This document shows positions 40,536 through 49,725 of a DNA stretch of 64,000 bases, one piece after another. The notes beneath the pieces were generated by a model. The model was not told the DNA's origin. It saw nothing but the letters and a program-made list of their open reading frames with translations, and made no database searches. How positions within the stretch are numbered: position 1 is the stretch's first letter; each line of letters opens with the position of its first letter. The position numbers were made by a program, and so were the translations under genes. The DNA lies in contig JAKFYI010000019.1 in the NCBI GenBank assembly GCA_021730985.1, positions 39,812 to 103,811 on the forward strand, written 5' to 3'. The stretch comes from Hyphomicrobiales bacterium (GTDB taxonomy: Bacteria; Pseudomonadota; Alphaproteobacteria; Rhizobiales; Xanthobacteraceae).

Positions 40536-41294
40536 ATGCCATTTTATGAAAAGGGCGCCGTTCGTATTTGTTACGAGGAGAGCGGCTCCGGATACCCGTT
40601 GCTCGTCATTCCGGGCGGAGGATTGAACGCGACGATTGCGGGCCTCAAAGGGGACAGCTCTCCGTTCAATCCGATGGAGGAATTCAAGGGCGAGTACCGT
40701 TGCATCGCGTCGGACCTTCGCAATGCCAATGGCGGCCAGTCCGCCGGTCCGCTCGAGGCCGAGCGGCCCTGGGACGCCTTCACCGACGATCACCTCGCGG
40801 TGATGGATCACCTGGGCATCGAAAAGTTCATGGTCTTGGGCTTCTGTATCGGTGGCCCCTTCATCTGGAACCTGCTGAAGCGCGCGCCCCATCGGGTTGT
40901 CGCCGCCGTGCTGGCCCAGCCCAGCGGCTCGCGTCCGGAGTTGCGCGACTATTTCTATGACAACAACATGAAGGGCTGGGGGCCGGCGCTGGCGGCGAAA
41001 CGTCCTGAGATCACAATGGAGACGATCGACCGGTTCCTAACCAGGATGTACCGGACCAATCCCGATTTCGTCTTCACCGTGACGCGCGACTTCGTGCGCA
41101 ACTGCCAGACGCCCGTGCTCATCCTGCCTGACGATGTCCCGGCGCATCCCTACGCGGTTGCCATGGAGGCCGCGATGCTCGCGCCCAAGGCCGAAGTGAG
41201 CATGTTTCCGTGGAAGGAGCCCAAAGAGCGGATTCCTCTGGCGGTACGCCAGATACGTTCCTTTCTTCGGTCGCACAGACCTGCGGGTTCTTAG
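40536..41294 (+). CDS. Alpha/beta hydrolase
   Basis: A 252-residue alpha/beta-hydrolase. The oxyanion segment [14 protein letters not shown], the strand [18 protein letters not shown] and the elbow [16 protein letters not shown] (nucleophile is cysteine in G-F-C-I-G-G, about residue 108) are visible. The G-x-C-x-G nucleophile recalls dienelactone hydrolase-type enzymes rather than serine esterases. An acid is present in [10 protein letters not shown], which also offers a histidine. The end overlaps the convergent rnhA by 4 bp. Substrate unknown. Confidence 0.83.
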   Translation: MPFYEKGAVRICYEESGSGYPLLVIPGGGLNATIAGLKGDSSPFNPMEEFKGEYRCIASDLRNANGGQSAGPLEAERPWDAFTDDHLAVMDHLGIEKFMVLGFCIGGPFIWNLLKRAPHRVVAAVLAQPSGSRPELRDYFYDNNMKGWGPALAAKRPEITMETIDRFLTRMYRTNPDFVFTVTRDFVRNCQTPVLILPDDVPAHPYAVAMEAAMLAPKAEVSMFPWKEPKERIPLAVRQIRSFLRSHRPAGS

Positions 41295-41758
41295 GCCGCG
41301 CCGTTGCGCTGCGCGGCCCGCATATCCGCGATCGCTTCGACCGCCAACTGGTCGGCTCGCTCGTTCAATTCGTGACCGGCGTGACCTTTGACCCAGTTCC
41401 AGCGCACCTCGTGGCGCGCGACCGCCGCTTCGAGCCGTTGCCATAGATCGACGTTCTTCACCGGCTTCTTGTCGGCGGTTTTCCAGCCGTTGCGCTTCCA
41501 GCCGTGGATCCATTTCGAGATGCCGTCATGGACGTACTTGCTGTCGGTGTGCAGCTCGACGCGGGATGGTTTCTTCAGCGCCTCGAGCGCTGCGATCGCG
41601 CCCATCAACTCCATGCGGTTGTTGGTGGTGTGAGGCTCGCCGCCCTTCAGTTCTTTTTCGTGTTCGCCGGAAGACAGGATGGCGCCCCAGCCGCCGGGAC
41701 CGGGATTGCCCGAGCAGGCGCCGTCGGTGTGGACGATGACGTGCGGCTTGTCCGTCAC
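41291..41758 (-). CDS. rnhA: Ribonuclease HI
   Basis: A 155-residue RNase HI that degrades RNA in RNA-DNA hybrids. The active-site residues can be placed: D12 ([18 protein letters not shown]), E50 (NNRMELMG), D72 (LHTDSKYV), H126 (KGHAGH) and D136 (NERADQLA). The length equals E. coli RnhA (155). The GTG start at 41758 is chosen because it overlaps the thrB stop (GTGA) and gives the standard N-terminus; a longer frame is not family-like. The thrB-rnhA order is common in alphaproteobacteria, and the two are translationally coupled. Confidence 0.95.
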   Translation of the reverse strand: MTDKPHVIVHTDGACSGNPGPGGWGAILSSGEHEKELKGGEPHTTNNRMELMGAIAALEALKKPSRVELHTDSKYVHDGISKWIHGWKRNGWKTADKKPVKNVDLWQRLEAAVARHEVRWNWVKGHAGHELNERADQLAVEAIADMRAAQRNGAA

Positions 41759-42735
41759 GCGCCGGCCCTCTCGGGCAGCACGCCATAATCGCGGACGCTC
41801 GCGATGGTCTGGTGAAAGCGCAGCTTGCGCAGATACTCGATCGGGTTCTTCGGCCGAACCAGCGCGCCTTCCGGCACGTTGAGCCAATCGGTCAGCCGCG
41901 TCAGCAGGAAGCGCAGCGCGGCCCCGCGCGCCAGCAGCGGCAGCGCGTCCAGTTCGGCAGGCGAGAGCGCGCGCGTGCGCATGTAGCCCTGTAGCAACTC
42001 GCGCCCCTTGGTGACGTTGTAGGAATGATCGGGCTCGAAACACCAGGCGTTGAGGCAGATGGCCACGTCGTAGGCCAGTGTATCGGTGCAGGCGAAATAG
42101 AAATCGATCAGTCCGGACAGCGTGTTGTCGAGGAAGAATACGTTGTCCGGGAACATGTCGGCGTGGATCACGCCTTTCGGCAGGTCCTGCGGCCAGCGCT
42201 GTTCGAGATGCGTCAGTTCGCTCTCGACGGTGCTCGCGATGCCGGGCTGCACGCTGTCGGCGCGTGCCGCCGAGTGATCGTACAGCGCGCGCCAGCTATC
42301 GACCGACAGCGCGTTGCGCCGTTGCTGCGGAAAATCGAGACCCGCGAGGTGCAGCTTCGCAAGCGCCACGCCGACCGCGTAGCAGTGCCGCGGGTCCGGC
42401 CGCCGGATCCACATGCCGTCGAGAAAGGTGACGATGGCGGCCGGCCGGCCGCACAGATGGCCGAGCGCTTCGCCGCCGCGGGTCTTCACCGGCTGCGGAC
42501 AGTTGATGCCGCGCGCCGCGAGATGCTCCATCAACGCCAGGAAGAACGGGACGTCGCCTGCGACGACCCGTTTCTCATACAGCGTGAGGATGAAATGGCC
42601 CTTCCGGGTATGCACCAGGAAATTGGAGTTCTCGACGCCTTCGGCGATGCCCTTGTAGGACAAAAGCTCGCCGAGCTCGTAGCCGGCGAGAAATGTCGTG
42701 AGGTCGTCCGCTGCGACGTCGGTGTAGACAGCCAT
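41755..42735 (-). CDS. thrB: Homoserine kinase
   Basis: A 326-residue homoserine kinase of the aminoglycoside phosphotransferase-fold type used by alphaproteobacteria. It converts homoserine to O-phosphohomoserine in threonine synthesis. The catalytic loop is [20 protein letters not shown] (Asp and Asn ligands) and the metal-binding aspartate is in [10 protein letters not shown]. The N-terminal [20 protein letters not shown] followed by [15 protein letters not shown] is characteristic. It shares a GTGA overlap with rnhA and follows ispH by 58 bp, so ispH-thrB-rnhA probably form an operon. Confidence 0.95.
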   Translation of the reverse strand: MAVYTDVAADDLTTFLAGYELGELLSYKGIAEGVENSNFLVHTRKGHFILTLYEKRVVAGDVPFFLALMEHLAARGINCPQPVKTRGGEALGHLCGRPAAIVTFLDGMWIRRPDPRHCYAVGVALAKLHLAGLDFPQQRRNALSVDSWRALYDHSAARADSVQPGIASTVESELTHLEQRWPQDLPKGVIHADMFPDNVFFLDNTLSGLIDFYFACTDTLAYDVAICLNAWCFEPDHSYNVTKGRELLQGYMRTRALSPAELDALPLLARGAALRFLLTRLTDWLNVPEGALVRPKNPIEYLRKLRFHQTIASVRDYGVLPERAGA

Positions 42736-42793
42736 GGCCTACTACGGCCCTGCGCCGGCCCCATCCGTCAAGGGGCCGCGGGCCGTTCCTGGA

Positions 42794-43783
42794 TCAAGCC
42801 GTGGCGCGCTCGCGCAGGTGGCGCGGCAGCGGGAAGAACATGCCGGACTCGTCGGCGCCCGACACGGTTTCGACGTTGAGGGTGAAGCGTGCCGCGAATG
42901 CGTCGAGGATTTCCTCGACCAGCACCTCGGGCGCGGACGCGCCGGCGGTGACGCCCAGCGTCTTGATGTTGTCAAACCGCGTCCAGTCGATCTCGGAGGC
43001 GCGCTGCACCAGCACGGAATAGGGGCAGCCCTCGCGCTCGGCCACTTCCTGCAAGCGGCGCGAATTCGATGAGTTCGGGGCGCCCACCACGACCAGGGCA
43101 TCGACCCGCGGCGCGACGCGCTTCACCGCCTCTTGGCGGTTGGTGGTCGCGTAGCAGATGTCTTCCTTGTGCGGGCCCACGATCGCGGGGAAGCGGCGCT
43201 TGAGCACCGCGACGATGCCCGCGGTGTCGTCGAGCGACAGCGTGGTCTGCGTCACATAGGAAAGCTTGCTCTCGTCCTGCGGCCGGAAGGCCTCGGCTTC
43301 CTCGATGGTCTGCACCAGCTTGATGGCGGCATCCGGCAATTGGCCGAGCGTGCCCACCACCTCGGGATGCCCGGCGTGGCCGATCAGCACGATCTCGCGG
43401 CCGCGGCGGAAATGGATCTCGGCCTCGCGGTGGACCTTGGTGACCAGCGGGCAGGTGGCGTCGAGCGCGAAAAAGTTGCGGCGCTTCGCCTCCTCGGGAA
43501 TGGATTTCGGCACGCCGTGGGCGGAGAAGATCACCGGCGCTTCGGTCTCGGGAATCTCGTCGAGTTCCTCGACGAAAATCGCGCCCTTCGCCTTCAGGCT
43601 CTCGACCACATAGCGGTTGTGCACGATTTCGTGGCGGACATAGACCGGCGCGCCGTAGCGCTTCAGCGCCTGTTCCACCGAATCGATGGCGCGAACCACC
43701 CCGGCGCAGAACCCGCGCGGGGAGCACAACAGGACGGTCAGGGGCGGCTTGCCGGACTGGGCTGAGGAGTCGGTCGGGATCAT
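42794..43783 (-). CDS. ispH: 4-hydroxy-3-methylbut-2-enyl diphosphate reductase
   Basis: A 329-residue iron-sulfur enzyme catalysing the last step of the MEP isoprenoid pathway, HMBPP to IPP and DMAPP. The three cluster cysteines are visible: C26 ([13 protein letters not shown]), C111 ([12 protein letters not shown]) and C210 ([11 protein letters not shown]). Histidines in [11 protein letters not shown] and LIGHAGHPE and the SSNSRRL substrate motif are intact. The ATG at 43783 gives [12 protein letters not shown]; a TTG 36 bp upstream is also in frame but less likely. It heads the ispH-thrB-rnhA group and is divergent from trcR. Confidence 0.96.
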   Translation of the reverse strand: MIPTDSSAQSGKPPLTVLLCSPRGFCAGVVRAIDSVEQALKRYGAPVYVRHEIVHNRYVVESLKAKGAIFVEELDEIPETEAPVIFSAHGVPKSIPEEAKRRNFFALDATCPLVTKVHREAEIHFRRGREIVLIGHAGHPEVVGTLGQLPDAAIKLVQTIEEAEAFRPQDESKLSYVTQTTLSLDDTAGIVAVLKRRFPAIVGPHKEDICYATTNRQEAVKRVAPRVDALVVVGAPNSSNSRRLQEVAEREGCPYSVLVQRASEIDWTRFDNIKTLGVTAGASAPEVLVEEILDAFAARFTLNVETVSGADESGMFFPLPRHLRERATA

Positions 43784-43834
43784 CGGCAACAAATGGGGTT
43801 CCTCGCGCCGCTCTGTCAAGCGCGGGGCTCACCA

Positions 43835-43864
43835 TTGCGTATTCCGGGTACAAATGCCTATATT
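43835..43864 (+). promoter_or_regulatory. trcR promoter candidate
   Basis: TTGCGT (43835-43840), an 18-bp spacer and TATATT (43859-43864). It lies 77 bp ahead of the trcR start codon, in the divergent ispH/trcR region. The leader also carries GAGGAGA before the ATG. Confidence 0.5.
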
Positions 43865-43941
43865 CAGGCCACTTTCCAGTCATCTGTGATGACACAAGGC
43901 CTCGTCCGGAAGGGCGGGCGGGGCGCAGAGGAGATTTTGCC

Positions 43942-44646
43942 ATGCAGGAAGCGCCGCTGATGCCCAAGGCGACCGCCGTCTGGCTCGTGGAAAATACGGC
44001 TCTTTCGTTCGACCAGGTTGCCGACTTCTGCAAGCTGCACCCTCTCGAAATCAAGGCCATCGCGGACGGCGATGCCGCCCAGGGCATCAAGGGTCTCGAT
44101 CCGATTCAGACCGGGCAGTTGACCCGTGAGGAGATCGACAAGGCGGTCGGCGATCCCGACCATCGCCTGCAGTTGCAGAATTCCAAGGTCCGGCTTCCGG
44201 AGGCCAAGCGCAAGAAGGGCCCGCGCTACACCCCCGTGTCGCGCCGCCAGGACCGGCCGAACGCCATCCTCTGGCTGATCCGCAATCATCCCGAGTTGAA
44301 GGACGCCCAGATCATGCGCCTGGTCGGCACCACCAAGACGACCATCCAGGGCATTCGCGAACGCACACACTGGAATGCCGCGGCGCTGAGCCCGCTCGAT
44401 CCGGTTACGCTGGGCCTATGCTCGCAGATCGATCTCGATTTCGAGGTGCAGCGCGCTTCGAAGGAAAAGCCCGCCCCGTCCCAGGGCGGCGTCACGTTGC
44501 TGCCGGCGTCCGTCACCACCGCGCCGCCGGTCGAGGAAGAAGAGCCGCCGGTCGAGGACAAGGGCAAGGACGAACTCAACGTCAACGCGGTGTTCGCCAA
44601 GCTCAAGCAGCTCGGCGGCAAGCCCGAGGACAAGGAAGAAAACTGA
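43942..44646 (+). CDS. trcR: Cell cycle transcriptional regulator TrcR (DUF1013)
   Basis: A 234-residue alphaproteobacterial regulator. The N-terminal half carries the conserved DUF1013 core: MPKATAVWLVENTALSFDQV, then ADFCKLHPLEIKAIADGDAA and PNAILWLIRNHPELKDAQIM, an HTH followed by RLVGTTKTTIQGIRERTHWN. The C-terminal ~80 residues are acidic and proline-rich (VEEEEPPVEDKGKDELN), probably disordered. TrcR associates with transcription and is cell-cycle relevant in Caulobacter-type bacteria. The start at 43942 follows GAGGAG. It is well conserved and monocistronic here. Confidence 0.94.
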   Translation: MQEAPLMPKATAVWLVENTALSFDQVADFCKLHPLEIKAIADGDAAQGIKGLDPIQTGQLTREEIDKAVGDPDHRLQLQNSKVRLPEAKRKKGPRYTPVSRRQDRPNAILWLIRNHPELKDAQIMRLVGTTKTTIQGIRERTHWNAAALSPLDPVTLGLCSQIDLDFEVQRASKEKPAPSQGGVTLLPASVTTAPPVEEEEPPVEDKGKDELNVNAVFAKLKQLGGKPEDKEEN

Positions 44647-44689
44647 GCGCGGCCGCGCTCCGCTTCGCCCGGTTCAGCTTCGCCGAATC

Positions 44690-45145
44690 TCAACGTCGCC
44701 AAGCCATCCGGTTGACCGGCCGGCCCGATACCGGATTGACGTCTTCACCCGCGTACTGGAATCCGTGCTTCTCGTAGAAGCGGATGGCGCGGACGTTGTC
44801 TTTGTTGACCAGCAGATCGAGCCGCGACGGCGAGATACGCTTGGCCTCATCGACCAGCGCCGCCGCCAGCGCGCCGCCCCATGCTTCGGGCGCGACCACG
44901 ATCTGATCGAGGTAGCCGCTCGCCGGATCGACCGTTACAAATCCCGCGAGCGCCCCGCCCATCTCTGCGACGACAATTTCCGCAACCGGCACCAGTTCAT
45001 CGCGCCAGCGGTTCCGCCACCAATCGGTGCGTGCGGCAAAATCGAGGTGCGGATAGGCCGCCTGCCAGGTGCGGCGCCACAACTCGATCGCCGCGTCCTC
45101 GTCTGCGGCCTCGTAGCGGCGCAGGGTATAAGCGGGCGCGCTCAC
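44690..45145 (-). CDS. GNAT-family N-acetyltransferase
   Basis: A 151-residue single GNAT domain. N-terminal YTLRRYEAADEDAAIELWRR is typical. Motif A is degenerate: the usual R/Q-x-x-G-x-G/A loop is represented by VVAPEAWGGALAAALVDEAK, so acetyl-CoA binding via GGALAA is plausible. Motif B, LLVNKDNVRAIRFYEKHGFQ, is canonical. It overlaps the upstream OmpA-like gene by 4 bp, implying coupling with the membrane pair. The acceptor substrate is unknown. Confidence 0.85.
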   Translation of the reverse strand: MSAPAYTLRRYEAADEDAAIELWRRTWQAAYPHLDFAARTDWWRNRWRDELVPVAEIVVAEMGGALAGFVTVDPASGYLDQIVVAPEAWGGALAAALVDEAKRISPSRLDLLVNKDNVRAIRFYEKHGFQYAGEDVNPVSGRPVNRMAWRR

Positions 45146-46158
45146 CGCTCCGTCAGCTTCAGCTCGATGCGGCGGTTGCGGGCGTAGGCCTCGTCGGTCG
45201 TCGCAGGATCGATCGGCTGGAATTCGCCGAACCCCGCGGCGACCAGCCGCTGCGGCGGGATACCTTTGGTCACCAGATACTGCACCACCGCGATGGCGCG
45301 CGACGCCGACAGGTCCCAGTTGGTGCGCGCGCCGGCGAGGGGTCGAACGTCGGTATGGCCATCGACCCGCAGCACCCAGGCGATATCCTGCGGAATCTGC
45401 CGGTCGAGTTCGAGGATTGCCGCCGCGATCTTGTCGATCTCGTTTCGGCCCTCCGGCTTGAGTACGGCCTGTCCGGTGTCGAAAAACACCTCGGACTGGA
45501 ACACAAAGCGGTCGCCGACGATGCGGATATCGGATCGGTTGCCGAGAATGGCCCGCAGCTTGCCAAAGAAATCGGACCGGAAGCGCGACAGCTCCTGCAC
45601 GCGCTGGGCAAGCGCCACGTTGAGCCGCTGGCCGAGTTCGGTGATGCGCGACTGCGATTCTTTGTCGCGCTTCTCCGTGACATCCAGCGCAAGTTCGAGC
45701 GCGCCCAACTGGCGGCGCAACGCCGCGATCTGCTGGTTGAGGATCTCGACCTGCGCCAAGGCGCGCAACGTGATGCGCTTTTCAGCGTCGAGCTGCGTCG
45801 ACAATTCCGTGACCTTGCCCTGTGCGGTCGCGGTGCCGCTTCCGAGGTCTTCGTAAAGCCCTTTGTAGCGGTCGCGCTCGCCCTCGCTGGCGGCCAGCCC
45901 GGCGCGTAGCTGCGCGATCTGCTCTTCCAGCGACAGCTTGCCGGTCTGTTCGAGCGAGAGAAGGTCGGTGAGCTGCGCGATGCGCGCGGACAACTTCTGC
46001 AGCGCAGTGTCCTTGCCGGTGACCTCTTGCGACAGCACGAACTGGACGATCACGAACACGCTGAGCAGGAAGACGATGCCGAGGATCAGCGTCGCCAGCG
46101 CATCGACAAATCCGGGCCAGTAATCGACGCTGCCGTGGCGGCTGCGGGCACGAGCCAT
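45142..46158 (-). CDS. OmpA/MotB-like peptidoglycan-anchoring membrane protein
   Basis: A 338-residue protein with one N-terminal transmembrane helix (residues ~17-44, ALATLILGIVFLLSVFVIVQ), a long coiled-coil stretch (~55-185; QKLSARIAQLTDLLSLEQ and LSLEEQIAQLRAGLAASE are examples) and a C-terminal OmpA-like domain (~215-338) with VLRVDGHTDVRPLAGARTNW, then DLSASRAIAVVQYLVTKGIP. The motif NxxLSxxRA is represented by NWDLSASRA. The plug region of true MotB is absent. With the preceding MotA/ExbB-like gene it forms a proton-channel-type pair; use in rotation or cell-envelope work is inferred. Confidence 0.85.
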   Translation of the reverse strand: MARARSRHGSVDYWPGFVDALATLILGIVFLLSVFVIVQFVLSQEVTGKDTALQKLSARIAQLTDLLSLEQTGKLSLEEQIAQLRAGLAASEGERDRYKGLYEDLGSGTATAQGKVTELSTQLDAEKRITLRALAQVEILNQQIAALRRQLGALELALDVTEKRDKESQSRITELGQRLNVALAQRVQELSRFRSDFFGKLRAILGNRSDIRIVGDRFVFQSEVFFDTGQAVLKPEGRNEIDKIAAAILELDRQIPQDIAWVLRVDGHTDVRPLAGARTNWDLSASRAIAVVQYLVTKGIPPQRLVAAGFGEFQPIDPATTDEAYARNRRIELKLTER

Positions 46159-46176
46159 GATGCTGCTCCTGGCCTG

Positions 46177-47175
46177 TTACTTGTCGGCGCCTTCGCGCAC
46201 CAGCCGTTCAAGCAGGCGGCGGATGTCGCGGTTCTGCTCGGCCTGCGAATCGACCCAGTCGCGGATCATCTGCTGCTCGGTGCGCATGTGATGGACCAGC
46301 CCCTGGATCGCCTCGGCGAGATTGGCCATCGCGGTGGTCGCGGCCTTGCCGGAGCCGGCATCGACCATCGCCTCGCGCAGCCGTTCGATTGCAGCCCTGA
46401 TCTCGCCCGACACGTTGGGGCCGCCCGCGGCCGACACCAGGGCTGAGCCGGTTTCACCGCCGAGATCGCGAACCGTGGTGGAGAGCCAGTCTTCAAGGTC
46501 GGTGTGGAAGCGATTCTGCGCCTGGCTCATCTGCAGGTCGAGGAAGCCCAGCACCAGCGATCCGGCGAGTCCGAACAGCGAGGACGAGAACGAGATGCCC
46601 ATGCCGCTCAACGGCGCGGCGAGACCCTCCTTCAAGGTGTCGAACACCGAGCCGGCGTCGCCTCCCACATTCAGGGACTCCAGCACCTTACCGACCGAGC
46701 TCACCGTTTCAATCAGGCCCCAGAACGTGCCGAGCAGGCCCAGGAAGATCAGCAGCCCGGTCATGTAGCGGGAAATCTCGCGCGCCTCGTCGAGTCGGAT
46801 CGCGATCGAATCCAGGATGCCGCGCATGGTCGATGACGAGATCGTCATGCGGCCGGTGCGGTCGCGCAGGATGGCCGCCATTGGCGCCAGCAGCACCGGC
46901 GGCCGGATCACCGTGATGCCCGGGTCGGCGAGCCGGAATTCATTGACCCAGGCGACCTCCGGGAACAGCCGGATCACCTGCCGGAACGACAGCAGGATGC
47001 CGATCGCCAGAACGCCGATAATGAGCGCGTTGAGCGGCGGGTTGGCCTTGAAGGCGGTCCAGATCGGCTGGTGGATGACGACGACGACGAGTCCGCACAG
47101 GATCAGGAAGATCAGCATCCGCACCAGGAAGATGCGGGGCGAGGACACTTTGAACGGATCGTGGTCTTGCGCCAT
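46177..47175 (-). CDS. MotA/TolQ/ExbB-type proton channel membrane protein
   Basis: A 332-residue membrane protein starting 18 bp ahead of the OmpA-like gene. Transmembrane segments lie near residues 14-35, 42-63, 140-160 and 185-205. The conserved MotA/ExbB core is present: MTGLLIFLGLLGTFWGLIET and LAAPLSGMGISFSSSLFGLA. The C-terminal ~110 residues are a soluble helical tail (IRAAIERLREAMVDAGSGKA). The pair with the OmpA-like protein resembles non-flagellar stator modules found in alphaproteobacteria. It is not accompanied by Zorya-type helicase or nuclease genes. Confidence 0.86.
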   Translation of the reverse strand: MAQDHDPFKVSSPRIFLVRMLIFLILCGLVVVVIHQPIWTAFKANPPLNALIIGVLAIGILLSFRQVIRLFPEVAWVNEFRLADPGITVIRPPVLLAPMAAILRDRTGRMTISSSTMRGILDSIAIRLDEAREISRYMTGLLIFLGLLGTFWGLIETVSSVGKVLESLNVGGDAGSVFDTLKEGLAAPLSGMGISFSSSLFGLAGSLVLGFLDLQMSQAQNRFHTDLEDWLSTTVRDLGGETGSALVSAAGGPNVSGEIRAAIERLREAMVDAGSGKAATTAMANLAEAIQGLVHHMRTEQQMIRDWVDSQAEQNRDIRRLLERLVREGADK

Positions 47176-47263
47176 GAGAGGCCTTCATGTGGCCGCGGCC
47201 GGTGGCGTCAATATGGCATAGGTCCGGCGAAATCAAAGACGATATTGGCCGCAGCCTGTGCCC

Positions 47264-48061
47264 TCAATTTTTCGAAGCGCCCTTGAGGGTGGCCAGCAGT
47301 TCTTTGTGAAGCGCTTCGTTTCCCGCGATGATGTGGCCTTTGCCGAGCATCGCGTCGGTGCCGTCGAGGTCGGTGACGAAGCCGCCCGACTCGCGGACCA
47401 TCAGCACGCCGGCGGCCATGTCCCACGGCGACAGGTTGCGCTCCCAATAGATGTCGAATCGGCCCGCCGCGACGCCGGCCAGATCGAGCGAGGCGGCACC
47501 GAACCGGCGCAGCCCCGCGACCTTGTCCTGCACCGCGGCCAGTTCCTTGAGGCCGAGTTCGAGGTCGCCGCGCCCATGATGCGGCAGGCCGCAGGCGACG
47601 ATCGATTCGTTCATGCGCTGCCGGGCGGCGACGCGCAGCCGGTAATCGTTCAGGAAGGCGCCCTTGCCGCGTTCGGCGGTGTAGAGCTCGTCGCTGATCG
47701 GATTGTAGATCACGCCCGCGACGATGGTTCCGTCGCGGTCGAGGCCAATCGAGATGGCGAACTGCGGTATGCCGTGAAGGAAGTTGGTGGTGCCGTCGAG
47801 CGGATCGACGATCCAGGTGTGGGTCTTGTCGCTGCCGGCGTGCAGGCCGCCTTCCTCGCCGTGGAAGCCATAGTTCGGGCGCGCCTTGGCGAGTTCGGCG
47901 CGAAGAATGGTTTCGGCGCGCCGATCCGCGGCGGTGACGAAGTTCGCCGGGCCCTTCATCGACACCTGGAGCTTTTCGATCTCGCCGAAGTCCCGCTTGA
48001 GCGAACGCGCCGCCTTGCGGGCGGCGCCGATCATGACGTTGAGCAGCGCGGATTGCATCAT
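47264..48061 (-). CDS. suhB: Inositol-1-monophosphatase family protein
   Basis: A 265-residue IMPase. Both signature motifs are intact: WIVDPLDGTTNFLHGIPQFA (metal ligands DPLDGTTN) and SPWDMAAGVLMVRESGGFVT (WDxAAG). The acid HGEEGG supplies the first metal. It dephosphorylates inositol phosphate or similar sugar phosphates; SuhB also affects ribosome synthesis in E. coli. The double ATG start at 48061 directly abuts the efp stop (TGAATG), so the two are co-translated. Confidence 0.93.
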   Translation of the reverse strand: MMQSALLNVMIGAARKAARSLKRDFGEIEKLQVSMKGPANFVTAADRRAETILRAELAKARPNYGFHGEEGGLHAGSDKTHTWIVDPLDGTTNFLHGIPQFAISIGLDRDGTIVAGVIYNPISDELYTAERGKGAFLNDYRLRVAARQRMNESIVACGLPHHGRGDLELGLKELAAVQDKVAGLRRFGAASLDLAGVAAGRFDIYWERNLSPWDMAAGVLMVRESGGFVTDLDGTDAMLGKGHIIAGNEALHKELLATLKGASKN

Positions 48062-48628
48062 TCAATCGGCTCGCTTCACGTAGGCGGCCTCGTCGGTGCT
48101 GACGATGATTTTCTCACCCGCGGAGATGAACGCGGGCACCAGCACGCGCAATCCGTTCTCGAGTTTGGCGGGCTTGTAGGACGACGTTGCGGTCTGGCCC
48201 TTGAGGCTGGCTTCGGCTTCGACCACTTCAAGCACCACGGTATCCGGCAGTTTGATGCCGATCGGCCGGTCCTGGTGCAGTTGAACCTGCACCATCATGC
48301 CGTCCTGCAGGAACGCCGTGCGGTCGCCGACGAATTCGCTGGCGAGCTCGATCTGGTCGAAGTTCGCCGTGTCCATGAAGACCAACTGCTCTTCCTGCCG
48401 GTAGAGGAACTGGAACTGCCGGCGCTCGACCTCGGTTTCCTCCACCCGGTCGGAGCTGCCGAAGCGCTCGTTGAGCTTGCGCCCATCCAGCAGGTTCTTC
48501 AATTCGACCTGGTTGTAGGCCGGGCCTTTGCCCGGTTTGACCGCGCCGCTTTTGATGGCGGCCCACAGCGAGCCGTCGTATTCGATCACCATTCCGGGCC
48601 GGATGTCGCTGCCGCTGATTTTCGCCAT
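48062..48628 (-). CDS. efp: Translation elongation factor P
   Basis: A 188-residue EF-P, the length of the E. coli protein. It relieves ribosome stalling at polyproline. The loop residue K34 ([10 protein letters not shown]) is conserved, so post-translational modification by EpmA (or another pathway) is possible. The residues after it (GPAY rather than GGAF) are slightly unusual. The C-terminal domain [20 protein letters not shown] is typical. The ATG at 48628 ([20 protein letters not shown]) is chosen from homologue length. It is translated just ahead of suhB. Confidence 0.96.
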   Translation of the reverse strand: MAKISGSDIRPGMVIEYDGSLWAAIKSGAVKPGKGPAYNQVELKNLLDGRKLNERFGSSDRVEETEVERRQFQFLYRQEEQLVFMDTANFDQIELASEFVGDRTAFLQDGMMVQVQLHQDRPIGIKLPDTVVLEVVEAEASLKGQTATSSYKPAKLENGLRVLVPAFISAGEKIIVSTDEAAYVKRAD

Positions 48629-48678
48629 GTCCGCCTGCCGTTTGTTCCAGGTCAGATGCACCTGGGGCGGAACGCCCG

Positions 48679-49725
48679 TCAAGGCGCGCTGGTGGCGGCG
48701 TGCGCCGCTCGGGCCTCGGATTCCCGCTGCTCCTGGAGGCGCGAAATCCAGGGTTTGGCCGCAGCTTCGCCGGCGGCGCGGTCCTCGGGCCTCATCTTGC
48801 GGAGATAATCCTCGAGGAACATGTCATTGCCGCCGCCGGATCTGGCGATCAGGTGCCAGCGCGCCGCCTGCACCGGATCGGCCTTCATGCCGAAGCCCTT
48901 GGCGTACATCAGGGCGAGCCGGTTCTGCGCGATCGGGTTGCCGCGTTGCGCGGCCCGGGTCAGGTATGTGACCGCGGCGGCCTCGTTTCTGGCGATGCCG
49001 GTGCCGTTGAACAGCGCGATGCCGTATTCGATCTCGGCATCGGTGTTGCGGGCGAGCGCCGCGGCGCCGAGCAGGCGGGCCGCCTCGCGATCGTCCTTCG
49101 GAACGCCGCGGCCTTCCTTGTAGAAGGTCGCAAGCGCGTATTGCGCCTCAGGGCTGCCGGCCTCCGACGCGGTGCGCATCAGCTCGGCGGCGCGCTTGAA
49201 ATCCTGCGGGAAGTGCTGGCCCTCGATGTAGAGCAGGGCGAGATTGTAGGCGGCGGCGGCGTGGCCGAGCTTGGCGGCGGAGGCGAACAGCTTTGCTGCG
49301 CCGTCGCGATCGCGCGGGCCGGCGCGGCCGGTCATCCTGAACATGGCGAGCGCGAACATGGCTTCGCGGTCGCCGCGGCCGGCGGCGATCCGGTACCAGT
49401 CCGCCGCCTTGATGTCGTCCTGCCGCACGCCGAGACCTTCGGAATAGAGTTCGGCCAGCAGCGTCATCGCCTTGACGTCGCTCTTGGCGTCGATCCGCTT
49501 CATGGCCTCGGCGAAGGCGGTCGCGTACTGGCCGCGCTGAAACGCGCCATAGGCCAGGTCCGGTTCGGACATGGCAGAAGGCACGGGGGCAGGCGCGGGT
49601 GCTGTTGCTGCCGGTTTTGCCGGTGACGGCTTGGTGCCCGGTTTTGCGGGCTCGGCGCTTGCGGACGAAGCCGCCAGTGCCGCAGCCGTCAGAAGCGTCC
49701 ATGCGGCCGTCCGCAACAGCATCAT
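48679..49725 (-). CDS. Secreted Sel1-repeat (TPR-like) protein
   Basis: A 348-residue periplasmic protein: signal peptide (residues 1-24), then a proline/alanine-rich linker of ~25 residues, then about seven Sel1-like repeats of 36 residues. Representative repeats are [40 protein letters not shown] and [20 protein letters not shown]. Sel1 proteins scaffold protein complexes, often at the cell envelope. No catalytic motif. It overlaps the ThiE-like gene start by 4 bp (ATGA), so the ThiE-like gene is upstream in the same operon. Confidence 0.88.
   Translation of the reverse strand: MMLLRTAAWTLLTAAALAASSASAEPAKPGTKPSPAKPAATAPAPAPVPSAMSEPDLAYGAFQRGQYATAFAEAMKRIDAKSDVKAMTLLAELYSEGLGVRQDDIKAADWYRIAAGRGDREAMFALAMFRMTGRAGPRDRDGAAKLFASAAKLGHAAAAYNLALLYIEGQHFPQDFKRAAELMRTASEAGSPEAQYALATFYKEGRGVPKDDREAARLLGAAALARNTDAEIEYGIALFNGTGIARNEAAAVTYLTRAAQRGNPIAQNRLALMYAKGFGMKADPVQAARWHLIARSGGGNDMFLEDYLRKMRPEDRAAGEAAAKPWISRLQEQRESEARAAHAATSAP

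Noticed and set aside
41759..42043. An N-terminal extension of RNase HI
   Set aside because: The added residues are R/A-rich and lie over the thrB coding sequence. The GTG at 41758 gives an exact 155-residue enzyme with the GTGA overlap.
42757..42779. CGGCCCC-N9-GGGGCCG stem between ispH and thrB as a terminator
   Set aside because: There is no T run on the minus strand, and ispH and thrB are probably in one operon. It may be only a GC-rich dyad.
45142..47175. Zorya-type antiphage system (ZorAB)
   Set aside because: The MotA-like and OmpA-like pair resembles ZorA/ZorB, but no ZorC, ZorD or ZorE gene is nearby. The flanking genes are core metabolism and a GNAT gene, and the MotA tail is short.
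47258..48808. A 516-codon open frame on the plus strand
   Set aside because: It is antisense to suhB and efp, both of which carry intact signature motifs.
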